Part shown: piece by piece, positions 16,245 through 24,184 of the stretch
How positions within the stretch are numbered: the first letter of the stretch is position 1
Layout of the letters: the number at the start of each line of letters is the position of its first letter
Origin: Agromyces luteolus
Lineage (GTDB): Bacteria > Actinomycetota > Actinomycetes > Actinomycetales > Microbacteriaceae
DNA length: 64,000 nucleotides
Assembly (NCBI RefSeq): GCF_009729855.1
Contig: NZ_WODA01000026.1
Coordinates: forward strand, 62,001-126,000
Direction: 5' to 3'
Made by a program: the position numbers and the translations under genes
The notes under the pieces: model-generated
What the model saw: the letters and a program-made list of their open reading frames with translations, nothing else
Told to the model about the DNA's origin: nothing
Databases searched by the model: none

Positions 16245-16721
16245 ATGCCGCCGACATCGTCAACGCGTCGCGCCCTCGTCGCGCGCAACGCCGAGGTCAT
16301 GCGCGACTTCATGGCGCACGCGGTCCTCTTCCAGGACGCGGTCGCGCGCTCGGCCGGGCTCAACAGCACCGACCTGCAGACGGTCGGGCTCCTCCTCTCC
16401 GGAGGCCCGGCGACGCCGGGCGAGCTCGCCGCGCGCACGGGCCTCACCGCCGGCGGGGCGATCACCGCGGTGGTCGACCGCCTCGAGCGCGCCGGGTTCG
16501 TGTCGCGCTCGCGCGACCCCGACGACCGACGCCGGGTGCTGGTGACGGCCGACGCCGATGCGATCGCCGCGGCCGTCGGCCCCGCGTACGCGGGCGTGAC
16601 GGAGCGATGGGGCGCCGTCCTCGAGTCGCTCTCCAACGACGAGCTCGCGTTCGCCAACGACCTCCTGGCGCGGGCCGCCGACGTGAACCGCGGCGAGGTC
16701 GAGCGGATGCGCGCCCGCTAG
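16245..16721 (+). CDS. MarR family transcriptional regulator
   Basis: The 158-residue winged-helix dimer has the MarR recognition helix region TPGELAARTGLTAGGAITAVV (split) at about 62-84 and the wing SRSRDPDDRRRVLVTA at 92-107. It probably represses the divergent flavin monooxygenase and itself through the palindromes just upstream, with a phenolic or similar ligand releasing it. The FUSC-type membrane gene follows with only 10 nt between stop and ATG, but that gene has its own -10 box. Confidence 0.92.
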   Translation: MPPTSSTRRALVARNAEVMRDFMAHAVLFQDAVARSAGLNSTDLQTVGLLLSGGPATPGELAARTGLTAGGAITAVVDRLERAGFVSRSRDPDDRRRVLVTADADAIAAAVGPAYAGVTERWGAVLESLSNDELAFANDLLARAADVNRGEVERMRAR

Positions 16722-16724
16722 CGT
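16719..16724 (+). promoter_or_regulatory. Leaderless-type -10 box overlapping the MarR stop codon
   Basis: TAGCGT contains the TAG stop of the MarR gene and is 7 nt before the ATG at 16732. It favours that ATG over the GTG at 16723, which lies inside the box. Confidence 0.5.
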
Positions 16725-16731
16725 GGGGCGC

Positions 16732-17784
16732 ATGCGGTTCTCCGAACGGTTCCGCGCCACGAAGCGGGCGCCGATCCTGCAGGTGCTGAAGTCCGCGGTG
16801 GCGACCGTCGGCGCCTGGCTCATCGCCGGGTGGCTGATCCCGGGGCCGCTCCCCGTCTTCGCCGCGATCGCGGCACTGCTCGTCGTGCAGCCGAGCGTGA
16901 ACCAGTCGCTCGGCAAGGCCCTCGAGCGCAGTGTCGGCGTCATCGCGGGCGTCGCGATCGCGTCGGCACTCGGCCTGCTCTTCGGCCCGAACAGCTGGGT
17001 GATCCTCGTCGCGATCCTCGTGGCCCTCGTCGCCGCGTGGGCGGCGCGGATGACCGCTGCGACCGCGAACCAGGTCGCGATCAGCGCGATGCTCGTGCTC
17101 GCGCTCGGCGGCACGTCGCCGGAGTACGCGCTCGACCGCGTGCTCGAGACGCTCATCGGCGCCGTGATCGGCATCGTGGTGAACGCGGTCATCGTGCCGC
17201 CGGTGCTCGCGGGGCCGGCACGCGAGCACCTCGCCCGGCTCGGCAGCGAGCTCGCGGCATCCGTCGACCGCCTCGCCGAGGCGCTGCTCGCACCGCAGCG
17301 ACCGGCCGACCTCACCGAGCTGATGCTCGAGGTGCGGCTCATGCGGCCGATGCGGGATGCCGCGGGCGCGGCGATCGCCGACGCCGAGGAGTCGCTCACG
17401 CTGAACCCCCGTCGCTCGGCCCATCGCGGCGACATCGCCGAGCAGCGGCGCCTCCTCGCCCGGCTCAGCCCCATCGTCACCCAGGTCGGCGGGATGACGC
17501 GGGCCTTCGTCGACCACTACGACGACGGCCTCGCGACCGAGCCGACCGTCCGCGCGATCGCGGAGCAGCTGCATCGCGTCGCCCACGACGTGCGGCTCGC
17601 CGTGCACCTCGCCGAGGTCGACCCGGAGCCGCTGACCTCCGTCATCCCCGCGCTGACCGCGCCGCTGCAGATCGGCGCGCCGAAGTCGGAGCACTGGATC
17701 CTGCTGGGCTCCCTCCTCGAGGACCTCCGCCGGATCCGCGAGGAACTCCTCGAGGAGGACGTCGACACCGGCCCGCCCTCCTGA
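16732..17784 (+). CDS. FUSC-family (aromatic acid exporter-like) membrane protein
   Basis: The 350-residue protein begins with a basic segment, then about six hydrophobic helices in residues 18-160 (VGAWLIAGWLIPGPLPVFAA, LLVVQPSVNQSLGKALER and later GVIAGVAIASALGLLFG), followed by a soluble alpha-helical half rich in Arg and Glu. The VQPSVNQSLGKALER-type loop is typical of the FUSC/ArAE fold (p-hydroxybenzoate efflux AaeB, YccC). Together with the adjacent MarR and monooxygenase genes it suggests a small unit for handling an aromatic compound; the substrate is inferred only. Confidence 0.82.
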   Translation: MRFSERFRATKRAPILQVLKSAVATVGAWLIAGWLIPGPLPVFAAIAALLVVQPSVNQSLGKALERSVGVIAGVAIASALGLLFGPNSWVILVAILVALVAAWAARMTAATANQVAISAMLVLALGGTSPEYALDRVLETLIGAVIGIVVNAVIVPPVLAGPAREHLARLGSELAASVDRLAEALLAPQRPADLTELMLEVRLMRPMRDAAGAAIADAEESLTLNPRRSAHRGDIAEQRRLLARLSPIVTQVGGMTRAFVDHYDDGLATEPTVRAIAEQLHRVAHDVRLAVHLAEVDPEPLTSVIPALTAPLQIGAPKSEHWILLGSLLEDLRRIREELLEEDVDTGPPS

Positions 17785-17843
17785 CGTGCGCCCCCGTCCG
17801 AGCCGACGAAGCCGAGGCGGTCCACCATCCACCCGCCCGTGCC

Positions 17844-17885
17844 AGCGGCCTGATGGCCATGCGAAGCGGCCTGATGGCCATGCGA
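17844..17885 (+). repeat. 21-nt direct repeat, two exact tandem copies
   Basis: The unit AGCGGCCTGATGGCCATGCG plus a final A occurs at 17844-17864 and again at 17865-17885. Each copy contains GGCC-TGAT-GGCC and the palindrome ATGGCCAT. It lies in the gap between the FUSC gene and the RHH protein gene at 18062, about 180 nt upstream of the latter. Confidence 0.85.
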
Positions 17886-18017
17886 AGGCGTCCGGAGGCC
17901 CCGCATTCCGCGCCCACGCAGGCGCACCCGTCCTCCACCGGCACGCCGTCCGACGCACCCGGTGACCGTTCCGTCCGCAGACGAAGGAGAAAGGCATCCC
18001 CGGAATACCTTTCCCCC

Positions 18018-18065
18018 ATGATCACGAGAGAAACCATCGCTCGATTCGCGAGGCGATCGCGATGA
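18018..18065 (+). CDS. Possible 15-residue leader peptide
   Basis: A short frame encodes MITRETIARFARRSR and ends in a TGA that overlaps the ATG of the RHH gene (ATGA). The only ribosome-like site, AAGGAGAAAGG, is 25-35 nt upstream, which is too far, so translation is unproven. If real, it would couple translation of the RHH gene, which has no good ribosome site of its own. Confidence 0.35.
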   Translation: MITRETIARFARRSR

Positions 18066-18604
18066 GCGGGCTCACGACGGTCAAGGTCGACGCCGAGACG
18101 CACCGACTCATCGGCGATCTCGCGCACCTGCTGGGCCGCACCCGCGGGCAGGTCGTGCGCGACGCCGTGAACGCGTTCGCCGTGTGGCGCGAGCGCCGGC
18201 TCGACGAGGGCGCGGAGGAGCGCGACCAGCGGCTCGCGCTCGCGGGCGCACGACACGTCGGGCGCCTGGCCGCCGGCGAGCTCGAACTCTCGACGGCCGA
18301 GCGGGCCGAGCGGTCGCGGATCGGTGCGAGCCGCATCTCGGAGGCGACGTTCCAACGGCTGAAGATCGCCGAACGGCTCGAGCTCCGGCGAACGGACCTG
18401 GAGACCGCGTTCGGCGAACTCGGGGCCCGCAACCCGCGACTCGTCGACCCTCGCGAGCACGGCCGGGATCCGGCGTCGACGGTGCTCCTCGTCGACCTCG
18501 ACGACCCGAGCCGCTTCCCGATGGGCGTGCTGCTCCTGACGGCGCTGGAGCACCTCGACGAGATCGTCGACGTCGTCGCGACGAACGGCCGCCGGTCGTG
18601 GTGA
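18062..18604 (+). CDS. RHH DNA-binding domain fused to a degenerate nucleotidyltransferase (MNT-like) domain, paralog A
   Basis: The 180-residue protein has a ribbon-helix-helix-like N-terminus (residues 4-46: TTVKVDAETHRLIGDLAHLL, then RTRGQVVRDAVNAFAVW). Residues 100-175 follow the layout of minimal nucleotidyltransferases: LRRTDLETAFGELGARNPRL, then VLLVDLDDPSRF, a helix, and EIVDVVATNG. The catalytic GSxARGxxxxxSDxDL signature is replaced: GS by DP and SDxD by STVL, so it should be inactive. A middle segment (50-98) is charged and helical. It shares both domains with the protein at 30612-31133. I infer a transcription regulator with a nucleotide- or protein-binding tail; no toxin gene is adjacent. 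Confidence 0.72.
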   Translation: MSGLTTVKVDAETHRLIGDLAHLLGRTRGQVVRDAVNAFAVWRERRLDEGAEERDQRLALAGARHVGRLAAGELELSTAERAERSRIGASRISEATFQRLKIAERLELRRTDLETAFGELGARNPRLVDPREHGRDPASTVLLVDLDDPSRFPMGVLLLTALEHLDEIVDVVATNGRRSW

Positions 18605-18683
18605 GCAGTGGCACGCCCGCGCCCGCGCGATGGCGTGACTCGGCCCACCTGTCAAGCACTGGGGACGAGCGACGGGATCCGCC

Positions 18684-18689
18684 TACGCT
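18684..18689 (+). promoter_or_regulatory. Leaderless-type -10 box (TACGCT)
   Basis: TACGCT is 6 nt before the ATG at 18696. Confidence 0.5.
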
Positions 18690-18695
18690 CGCCTG

Positions 18696-19457
18696 ATGCG
18701 CGCGCCGCGCCCGCGGCCGCAGGGAGGCACGACGATCACCAACGCACGCGACACGACCGACACGACGGAACGCACGGTCCCCGACTCCACGACGCCGCAC
18801 CACGTGGGCGATGCGCTCCGGCGCACGCCGCCCTGGATCCACGTGGCGATGGCGGTCGTCGTCGCGGTCACCGTCGCGGTGGTGCTCACGCAGCCGTGGT
18901 TCGCACCCACCGACCTCGTGCGCGACAGCCAGGCCGTGGCCGCGAAGCACGGCGACGCCAGCCCCGCGTACGGCCTGGTGTCGAACCTCGGCATCGTCGT
19001 CCTCGTGCTGGCGGCGGGCACGCTCGTGGCGGCACTCGCACTCGTGCCGCGAGGCGCGGCGTCCCGCCGACTGCTCGCATGGGGCCTCGCGCTCAGCCTC
19101 GTCTTCGCGCTGGACGACCTGCTCCTGCTCCACGAGACCGCCGCGTTCGGTCCGGGCTCGGGCACGGTGCTCGCGGCCGCGTACGCCGTCGGCTTCCTCG
19201 CCTTCGCGCTCCGCTTCCTCGACGCGGTCGTCGAGCGCTTCGACCCGGCGCTGCTCGCCATCGTGTTCGTCGGGCTCGGCGCGTCGGCGATGGTCGACGT
19301 GCTCGTGGACCCGGCGACCCGCCTCTCCGTCATCGTCGAGGACGGCGCCAAGCTCCTCGGCGTGCTCGCCTGGTCGGCCTTCGTCATGCGCGCCGCGATC
19401 CTCGCGCTGAGCGCCGACCGCGCGGCGGCGGACGGAGCGGCGGGCCACCGGCCGTAG
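18696..19457 (+). CDS. Hypothetical polytopic membrane protein
   Basis: The 253-residue protein has a hydrophilic N-terminus of about 45 residues rich in Thr and Asp, then about six hydrophobic helices (IHVAMAVVVAVTVAVVLTQ, IVVLVLAAGTLVAALALV, LLAWGLALSLVFALDDLLLL and others). The DDLLLLHETAAFGPG motif, with buried acidic residues and His, recurs in actinobacterial membrane proteins of unknown function. I do not recognise a named family. A leaderless -10 box sets the start. It converges with the zinc-ribbon gene downstream, leaving 4 nt between the stops. Confidence 0.72.
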   Translation: MRAPRPRPQGGTTITNARDTTDTTERTVPDSTTPHHVGDALRRTPPWIHVAMAVVVAVTVAVVLTQPWFAPTDLVRDSQAVAAKHGDASPAYGLVSNLGIVVLVLAAGTLVAALALVPRGAASRRLLAWGLALSLVFALDDLLLLHETAAFGPGSGTVLAAAYAVGFLAFALRFLDAVVERFDPALLAIVFVGLGASAMVDVLVDPATRLSVIVEDGAKLLGVLAWSAFVMRAAILALSADRAAADGAAGHRP

Positions 19458-19461
19458 CCGG

Positions 19462-19680
19462 TCAGGCGAGCAGGTCGCGGACCGCCTCTCCCCACTCGAA
19501 GCCGCAGTCGCGGCAGTCGAAGATCGGCGCCTCGCCCGACCGGCCGGCGGCCGCGGGATCGGCCTCGACCTCGAGGTCGAGCGGGCCGTACACGATGACC
19601 CGCACCGCGGCGGAGCCGCAGCGCAGGCAGGGCTCGTCGAGCACGTCGGGCTCGAGCGTCGGAAGCGGCTGGTTCGTCAT
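19462..19680 (-). CDS. Small zinc-ribbon protein
   Basis: The 72-residue protein has two CxxC pairs, CLRCG near residue 18 and CRDCG near residue 57, which form a zinc ribbon around an acidic middle. No enzymatic residues are visible. Such proteins often bind nucleic acids or other proteins. The start is uncertain by two codons (MAMTNQ or MTNQ); no strong ribosome site is present. Confidence 0.65.
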   Translation of the reverse strand: MTNQPLPTLEPDVLDEPCLRCGSAAVRVIVYGPLDLEVEADPAAAGRSGEAPIFDCRDCGFEWGEAVRDLLA

Positions 19681-19827
19681 GGCCATCACGGTACGAGCGA
19701 CCGACGACATCCGCGGCAGGCCGTCCGCGCGTCGCCCGCGCGGTGGACGTTCGGCAGCGGGATCGACACGACGGCGCTCGGCCGGAGGCATCCGCCCTGA
19801 CTATGTTCGAGGCGGAAAGGGGCGAAC

Positions 19828-22821
19828 ATGAGCCAGCCCGCGAGCCGCCGCGGATTCGACTTCTTCTCGGCCGGCGAACTGCCCGCACCGGCACTGCCCG
19901 TCGACGAGGTCGCCGGGATCGTGCGCGAGCAGTGGGGACTCGAGGTCGGGCTCGAGCCGCTCGGCAGCCAGCAGGACCAGAACTTCCTCGCGCGGGCGCC
20001 CGGCGGCGGAACGCCGATCGGGGTCGTGAAGATCACCAACCCGGCGTTCACCGCCGACGAGCTCGACGCGCAGGACCACGCGGCATCCCGCATCGCCGAC
20101 GCGGCGCCGCACCTCCGGATCGCGACGACGAGCCTCGCCGACGACGGCACGCCTCGCTCGGTCGTCGCCGACACGAGCGAGGGCCCGCTCGCCATCCGGC
20201 TGCTCGAGCACCTCCCGGGCGGCACCCTCAACGGGCCCGCGTACCTCTCGCCCGCCGTCGTCGCGCGCATGGGCGGGATCGCGGCGCACGCGAGCCTCGC
20301 GCTCGCGGGGTTCGAGCACGTCGGCCTCGACCGCGTCCTCCAGTGGGACCCCAGGCACGCCGATCGCGTGGTCGACCTGCTGGCGAACGTGCACCCCGAC
20401 CCCGCGAAGCGGGCGCAGGTGACGGATGCCGCGTCCCGCGCCTGGGCGGAGGTGCGGGCCGTCGCCGCCGACCTCCCGGTGCAGGCCGTGCACCTCGACC
20501 TGACCGACGACAACGTCGTGTGCACGACCGAGCGCGGCATCCGCCTGCCCGACGGGATGATCGACTTCGGCGACGTGACGCGCAGCTGGGCGGTCGCCGA
20601 GCTCGCGATCACGATCTCGTCGGTGCTGCACCACGCGGGCGCCGAACCCGTGTCGGTGCTGCCCGCGGTGCGGGCGTTCCATGCGCTGCGTCCCCTGTCG
20701 TCCGCCGAGGTCCGCGCGCTGTGGCCGCTCGTCGTGCTGCGCGGGGCCGTGCTCGTCGTGAGCGGCGAGCAGCAGGTGCAGATCGACGGGGGTGCGAACG
20801 CGTACGCGGCCGAGGGCGTCGAGCGGGAGTGGCGGATCTTCGAGCAGGCCGTCTCGGTGCCGTCGTCCGTGATGACGCACGTGATCGCCGACGCCCTCGA
20901 CATCGGCCTCGACGCCGGTGGTCGAGCAGCACCGGCGAAGCCGGCGCCCCCCGGTGGTCGAGTAGCACCGGCGAAGCCGGCGCCCCCCGGTGGTCGAGTA
21001 GCACCGGCGAAGCCGGCGCGTATCGAGACCGACCCCGCCGTCGACCTCGACCGCGCGATCCGGCTCGACGTCTCGATCACGTCCGACGACGTCGACGCCG
21101 GCGCGTGGCTCGACCCGGAGCTCGAGGACCGACTCGCCCTCGCGGCCCTCGACGCGGGCGCACCGCTCGCCTGGCTCGAGCGCGCGACGCCCCGCCTCAC
21201 GCGGAGCCGCACGCTCGCGCCCGAGTCATCCGCGACCGTGCCGCTCGGCATCGACGTCTGGTTCGCGGCGGCGACCCGGGTGTCCACGACGCGGGGCGAC
21301 GCTCACCTCGTGGTCGAGGCCGCCGACGGCATGACGATCCTCGACGGCACCGTGCCGGCGCGCACGCGCGCCCGCATCCGGCTCGAGGCATCCGACGCCC
21401 CGCCGCACGTCCCGCACCTCGTCCGGCCCGAATACGCGGTCGGCTGGCTCGCGGTCACCGAAGACCCCGCCGCGGCGATCGGGTTGCACGACGAGGGCCT
21501 CGATGCGGCGCTTCGCGCCGACTCGACCACCGGGGACGATGCGGCAGCGCTCATCGCGCGGCGCGACCGGTCGTTCGCCGACGTGCAGGAGCACTACTAC
21601 GACACCCCGCCGCGGATCGAGCGCGGATGGCGCGAGCACCTCGTCGGCACCGACGGGCGCGTCCACCTCGACATGGTCAACAACGTGACGCCGCTCGGTC
21701 ACGGGCACCCCGGCCTCGCCGCCGCGGTCGCGAAGCAGCTGCGCACGCTCAACACCAACTCGCGCTTCAACTACGGCGCGGTCGTCGAGTTCTCCGAGCG
21801 CCTCGCGGCCCTCGCCCCCGACCCGCTCGACACCGTGTTCCTCGTGAACTCGGGCTCCGAGGCGACCGACCTCGCGCTCCGCGTCGCGATGGCGGCGACG
21901 GGTCGCCGCGACGTCGTCTCGGTGCTCGAGGCCTACCACGGCTGGACCTACGCGTCCGACGCCGTGAGCACCTCCACGGCCGACAACCCGAACGCGCTCG
22001 CGAGCCGCCCCGACTGGGTGCACCCCGTCGACGCGCCGAACCCGTTCCGCGGCCGCCACCGCGGAACGGACGCGGTGCGCTACGGACCCGAAGCGGCTGC
22101 GCGCATCCGCGAGCTCGCGGCATCCGCTCGCCCGCCGGCCGCGTTCATCGCGGAGACGTTCTACGGCAACGCCGGCGGCATCCCGCTGCCCGACGGCTAC
22201 CTCGCCGAGGTGTACGGGGCCGTGCGCGAGGCCGGCGGGCTCGCGATCGCCGACGAGGTGCAGGCCGGCTACGGCCGGCTGGGCGACTGGTTCTGGGGCT
22301 TCGAGCAGCAGGGCGTCGTGCCCGACGTCATCGCGGTCGCGAAGGCCGCGGGCAACGGCTACCCGCTGGGCGCGGTCATCACCACGCGCGAGATCGCCGC
22401 GCGCTACCGCACCCAGGGGTACTTCTTCTCGTCCACGGGCGGCAGTCCCGCCTCGAGCGTCGCCGGGCTCACCGTGCTCGACGCGTTCCGCGACGAGGGG
22501 CTCCAGCGGAACGCGGCCGACACGGGCGCGTACCTGAAGTCGCGGCTCGAGGCGCTCGCGGAGCGCCATCCGCTCATCGGGGCCGTGCACGGCCTGGGGC
22601 TGTACCTCGGCGTCGAGTTCGTGCGCGACCGAGCGACCCTCGAACCCGCGACCGAGGAGACCGCGGCGATCTGCGACCGCCTGCTCGAGCTCGGCGTCAT
22701 CATGCAGCCCACCGGCGACCACCAGAACGTGCTCAAGGTGAAGCCGCCGCTCGTGGTCGCGAGGGAGAGCGCCGACTTCTTCGTCGCGATGCTCGACCGG
22801 GTGCTCGCCGAGGGGTGGTGA
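19828..22821 (+). CDS. Fusion of APH-type kinase and class III aminotransferase/phospho-lyase
   Basis: This 997-residue protein joins three parts. Residues 1-345 are an aminoglycoside-phosphotransferase-like kinase with the catalytic loop VHLDLTDDNVV and the metal site MIDFGD. Residues about 430-560 are a small beta-rich domain like the degenerate M23-peptidase domain seen in such fusions. Residues 585-997 are a class III PLP enzyme (VNSGSEATDLALR, ADEVQAGYGR, and PLP lysine in AVAKAAGNGYPLG near 838). Known relatives phosphorylate an amino alcohol such as hydroxylysine or ethanolamine, then eliminate phosphate by PLP lyase chemistry. Residues 363-401 are an unusual insert (GGRVAPAKPAPP repeats) encoded by an intergenic-type DNA repeat. 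The ATG has GAAAGGGG upstream and TATGTT as a -10 candidate. Confidence 0.88.
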   Translation: MSQPASRRGFDFFSAGELPAPALPVDEVAGIVREQWGLEVGLEPLGSQQDQNFLARAPGGGTPIGVVKITNPAFTADELDAQDHAASRIADAAPHLRIATTSLADDGTPRSVVADTSEGPLAIRLLEHLPGGTLNGPAYLSPAVVARMGGIAAHASLALAGFEHVGLDRVLQWDPRHADRVVDLLANVHPDPAKRAQVTDAASRAWAEVRAVAADLPVQAVHLDLTDDNVVCTTERGIRLPDGMIDFGDVTRSWAVAELAITISSVLHHAGAEPVSVLPAVRAFHALRPLSSAEVRALWPLVVLRGAVLVVSGEQQVQIDGGANAYAAEGVEREWRIFEQAVSVPSSVMTHVIADALDIGLDAGGRAAPAKPAPPGGRVAPAKPAPPGGRVAPAKPARIETDPAVDLDRAIRLDVSITSDDVDAGAWLDPELEDRLALAALDAGAPLAWLERATPRLTRSRTLAPESSATVPLGIDVWFAAATRVSTTRGDAHLVVEAADGMTILDGTVPARTRARIRLEASDAPPHVPHLVRPEYAVGWLAVTEDPAAAIGLHDEGLDAALRADSTTGDDAAALIARRDRSFADVQEHYYDTPPRIERGWREHLVGTDGRVHLDMVNNVTPLGHGHPGLAAAVAKQLRTLNTNSRFNYGAVVEFSERLAALAPDPLDTVFLVNSGSEATDLALRVAMAATGRRDVVSVLEAYHGWTYASDAVSTSTADNPNALASRPDWVHPVDAPNPFRGRHRGTDAVRYGPEAAARIRELAASARPPAAFIAETFYGNAGGIPLPDGYLAEVYGAVREAGGLAIADEVQAGYGRLGDWFWGFEQQGVVPDVIAVAKAAGNGYPLGAVITTREIAARYRTQGYFFSSTGGSPASSVAGLTVLDAFRDEGLQRNAADTGAYLKSRLEALAERHPLIGAVHGLGLYLGVEFVRDRATLEPATEETAAICDRLLELGVIMQPTGDHQNVLKVKPPLVVARESADFFVAMLDRVLAEGW
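20915..21030 (+). repeat. Dispersed GGTCGAGTAG repeat inserted in frame in a CDS, three 36-nt units
   Basis: Units start at 20915, 20951 and 20987, each beginning CCGGTGGTCGAGTAGC (AGCAGC in the first) with an inner hairpin CACCGGCGAAGCCGGCG; the last unit ends in GCGTATCGAGACC. A period of 36 nt equals 12 codons, so frame is kept and the host protein gains GGR(A/V)APAKPAPP twice and a third truncated copy. The same end motifs flank the intergenic element at 13594-13698. Confidence 0.9.
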
Positions 22822-22871
22822 GGCGCGCGCCGCGGCCCACCGCACCACTGCCGGAGGAGCCCGCACGGGTC

Positions 22872-22877
22872 TAGGCT
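22872..22877 (+). promoter_or_regulatory. Leaderless-type -10 box (TAGGCT)
   Basis: TAGGCT is 7 nt before the GTG at 22885, supporting that GTG as start. Confidence 0.5.
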
Positions 22878-22884
22878 CGCCCAC

Positions 22885-24093
22885 GTGGGCGGGTCGGTCG
22901 GTCGGTACACGCGCGACGAGGTCGTCAGGCGCTCGGGGGTCGGACCCGACTTCGTCGAACGGCTCCTGCAGCTCGGCGTCGTGGCGCCCGCCGCCGACGG
23001 CACGTTCGGTCGGGGCGACGTGCAGCGCGTGCGCCTCGTCGACGCGTGCGACCGCGCCGGCCTCGACGCCGAGGCGATCGCCGAGGCCGTGTCGACCGGC
23101 CGGCTGTCGCTCGCGTTCATGGACGCGCCGCAGTTCCGCTGGTCGGAGTACGGATCCGAGACCTGCGGCGAGTTGGCCACCCGACTGGGGATCCCGTTCG
23201 AGGTGATCCGCGAGACGAGTGCCGCCCTCGTCAACCGTCACCTGTCGCCCGAGGATCCGGCACGGGAGGACGACGAGTCGATCTTCCGGCTGATCGGCAT
23301 GGTCGCTGCGCTGGCCGACCTCGACGCGCTGGTCCGGATCGGACGGGTCTACGTCGACGGGCTGCGGCGCGTCGCCGACGCCGAGAGCGAGCTGTTCCAG
23401 ACGCACATCGTCGGCGGCCTCGTGCGGTCGGGGCTGGACTACGGGGCGGCGCTCGATCGGGCGACCTCCCTCGGCACGGAGCTGACCCCGCTCATGGAGC
23501 AGATGGTCCTCACCCTGTACCGCCGGCAGCAGGAGCGCGGGTGGACGGAGGGCAACGTGGAGGGCATCGAGCGCGCGATCGAGGCATCCGGCGCCCGGGT
23601 CGGACCCGCACGACCCCCGGCCTTCGTCTTCATCGACCTCGCGGGCTACACGGGGATCACCGCCGCGGAGGGCGATGCGACCGGGGCTCGACTCGCCAGG
23701 GAGCTGAGCGCGATGGTCGAGCGCATCGTCGCCGACCACGCCGGGACCCCGGTGAAGTGGCTGGGCGACGGCGTCATGGTGCACTTCCGGCAGCCGGGCC
23801 GAGCGGTGCGCGCCACGCTCGAGATGGTCGATGCGGCGCCGACGATCGGCCTGCCCGCCCACGCGGGCATCGCGGCCGGCCCCGTGGTGATGCAGGACGG
23901 CGACTACTTCGGCCGCGCGGTGAACCTCGCCTCGCGGATCTCCGGCGCGGCCTCCGCAGGACAGACCCTCGTCACGGCCGCGGTGGTGGACCTGAACGAG
24001 GACCCCGGCCTGACGTTCCGCCCGGTCGGTCCGCTCGAGCTCAAGGGCCTGGCCGAACCCGTGGAGGTCTTCGAGGCGGCCGTATCCGGGTGA
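22885..24093 (+). CDS. Class III adenylate cyclase with MerR-like N-terminal domain
   Basis: The 402-residue protein has an N-terminal winged-helix region resembling MerR (YTRDEVVRRSGVGPDFVERL, then LGVVAPAADGTFGRGDVQRV; residues 7-60), a helical regulatory region (about 90-235), and a class III cyclase domain (about 245-400). Catalytic residues are visible: metal Asp in FIDLAGYTGIT, Asp in LGDGVMVHF, the substrate-selecting Lys in PVKWLG, and Asn/Arg in AVNLASRI. It should make cAMP in the cytoplasm. The upstream fusion gene ends 63 nt before, with a separate leaderless -10 box here. Confidence 0.87.
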   Translation: MGGSVGRYTRDEVVRRSGVGPDFVERLLQLGVVAPAADGTFGRGDVQRVRLVDACDRAGLDAEAIAEAVSTGRLSLAFMDAPQFRWSEYGSETCGELATRLGIPFEVIRETSAALVNRHLSPEDPAREDDESIFRLIGMVAALADLDALVRIGRVYVDGLRRVADAESELFQTHIVGGLVRSGLDYGAALDRATSLGTELTPLMEQMVLTLYRRQQERGWTEGNVEGIERAIEASGARVGPARPPAFVFIDLAGYTGITAAEGDATGARLARELSAMVERIVADHAGTPVKWLGDGVMVHFRQPGRAVRATLEMVDAAPTIGLPAHAGIAAGPVVMQDGDYFGRAVNLASRISGAASAGQTLVTAAVVDLNEDPGLTFRPVGPLELKGLAEPVEVFEAAVSG

Positions 24094-24184
24094 GCGTCGG
24101 CCGGTCCGCCGACGCGGGCATCACGGCCGGAACGCGCCCGGCGCGCATCAGGGAGGGCATACGTCCGGCTCTCGCCGATAGCCC

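Noticed and set aside
16723-16731. GTG at 16723 as start of the FUSC protein.
   Set aside because: It lies within the likely -10 box TAGCGT; the ATG at 16732 fits leaderless initiation.
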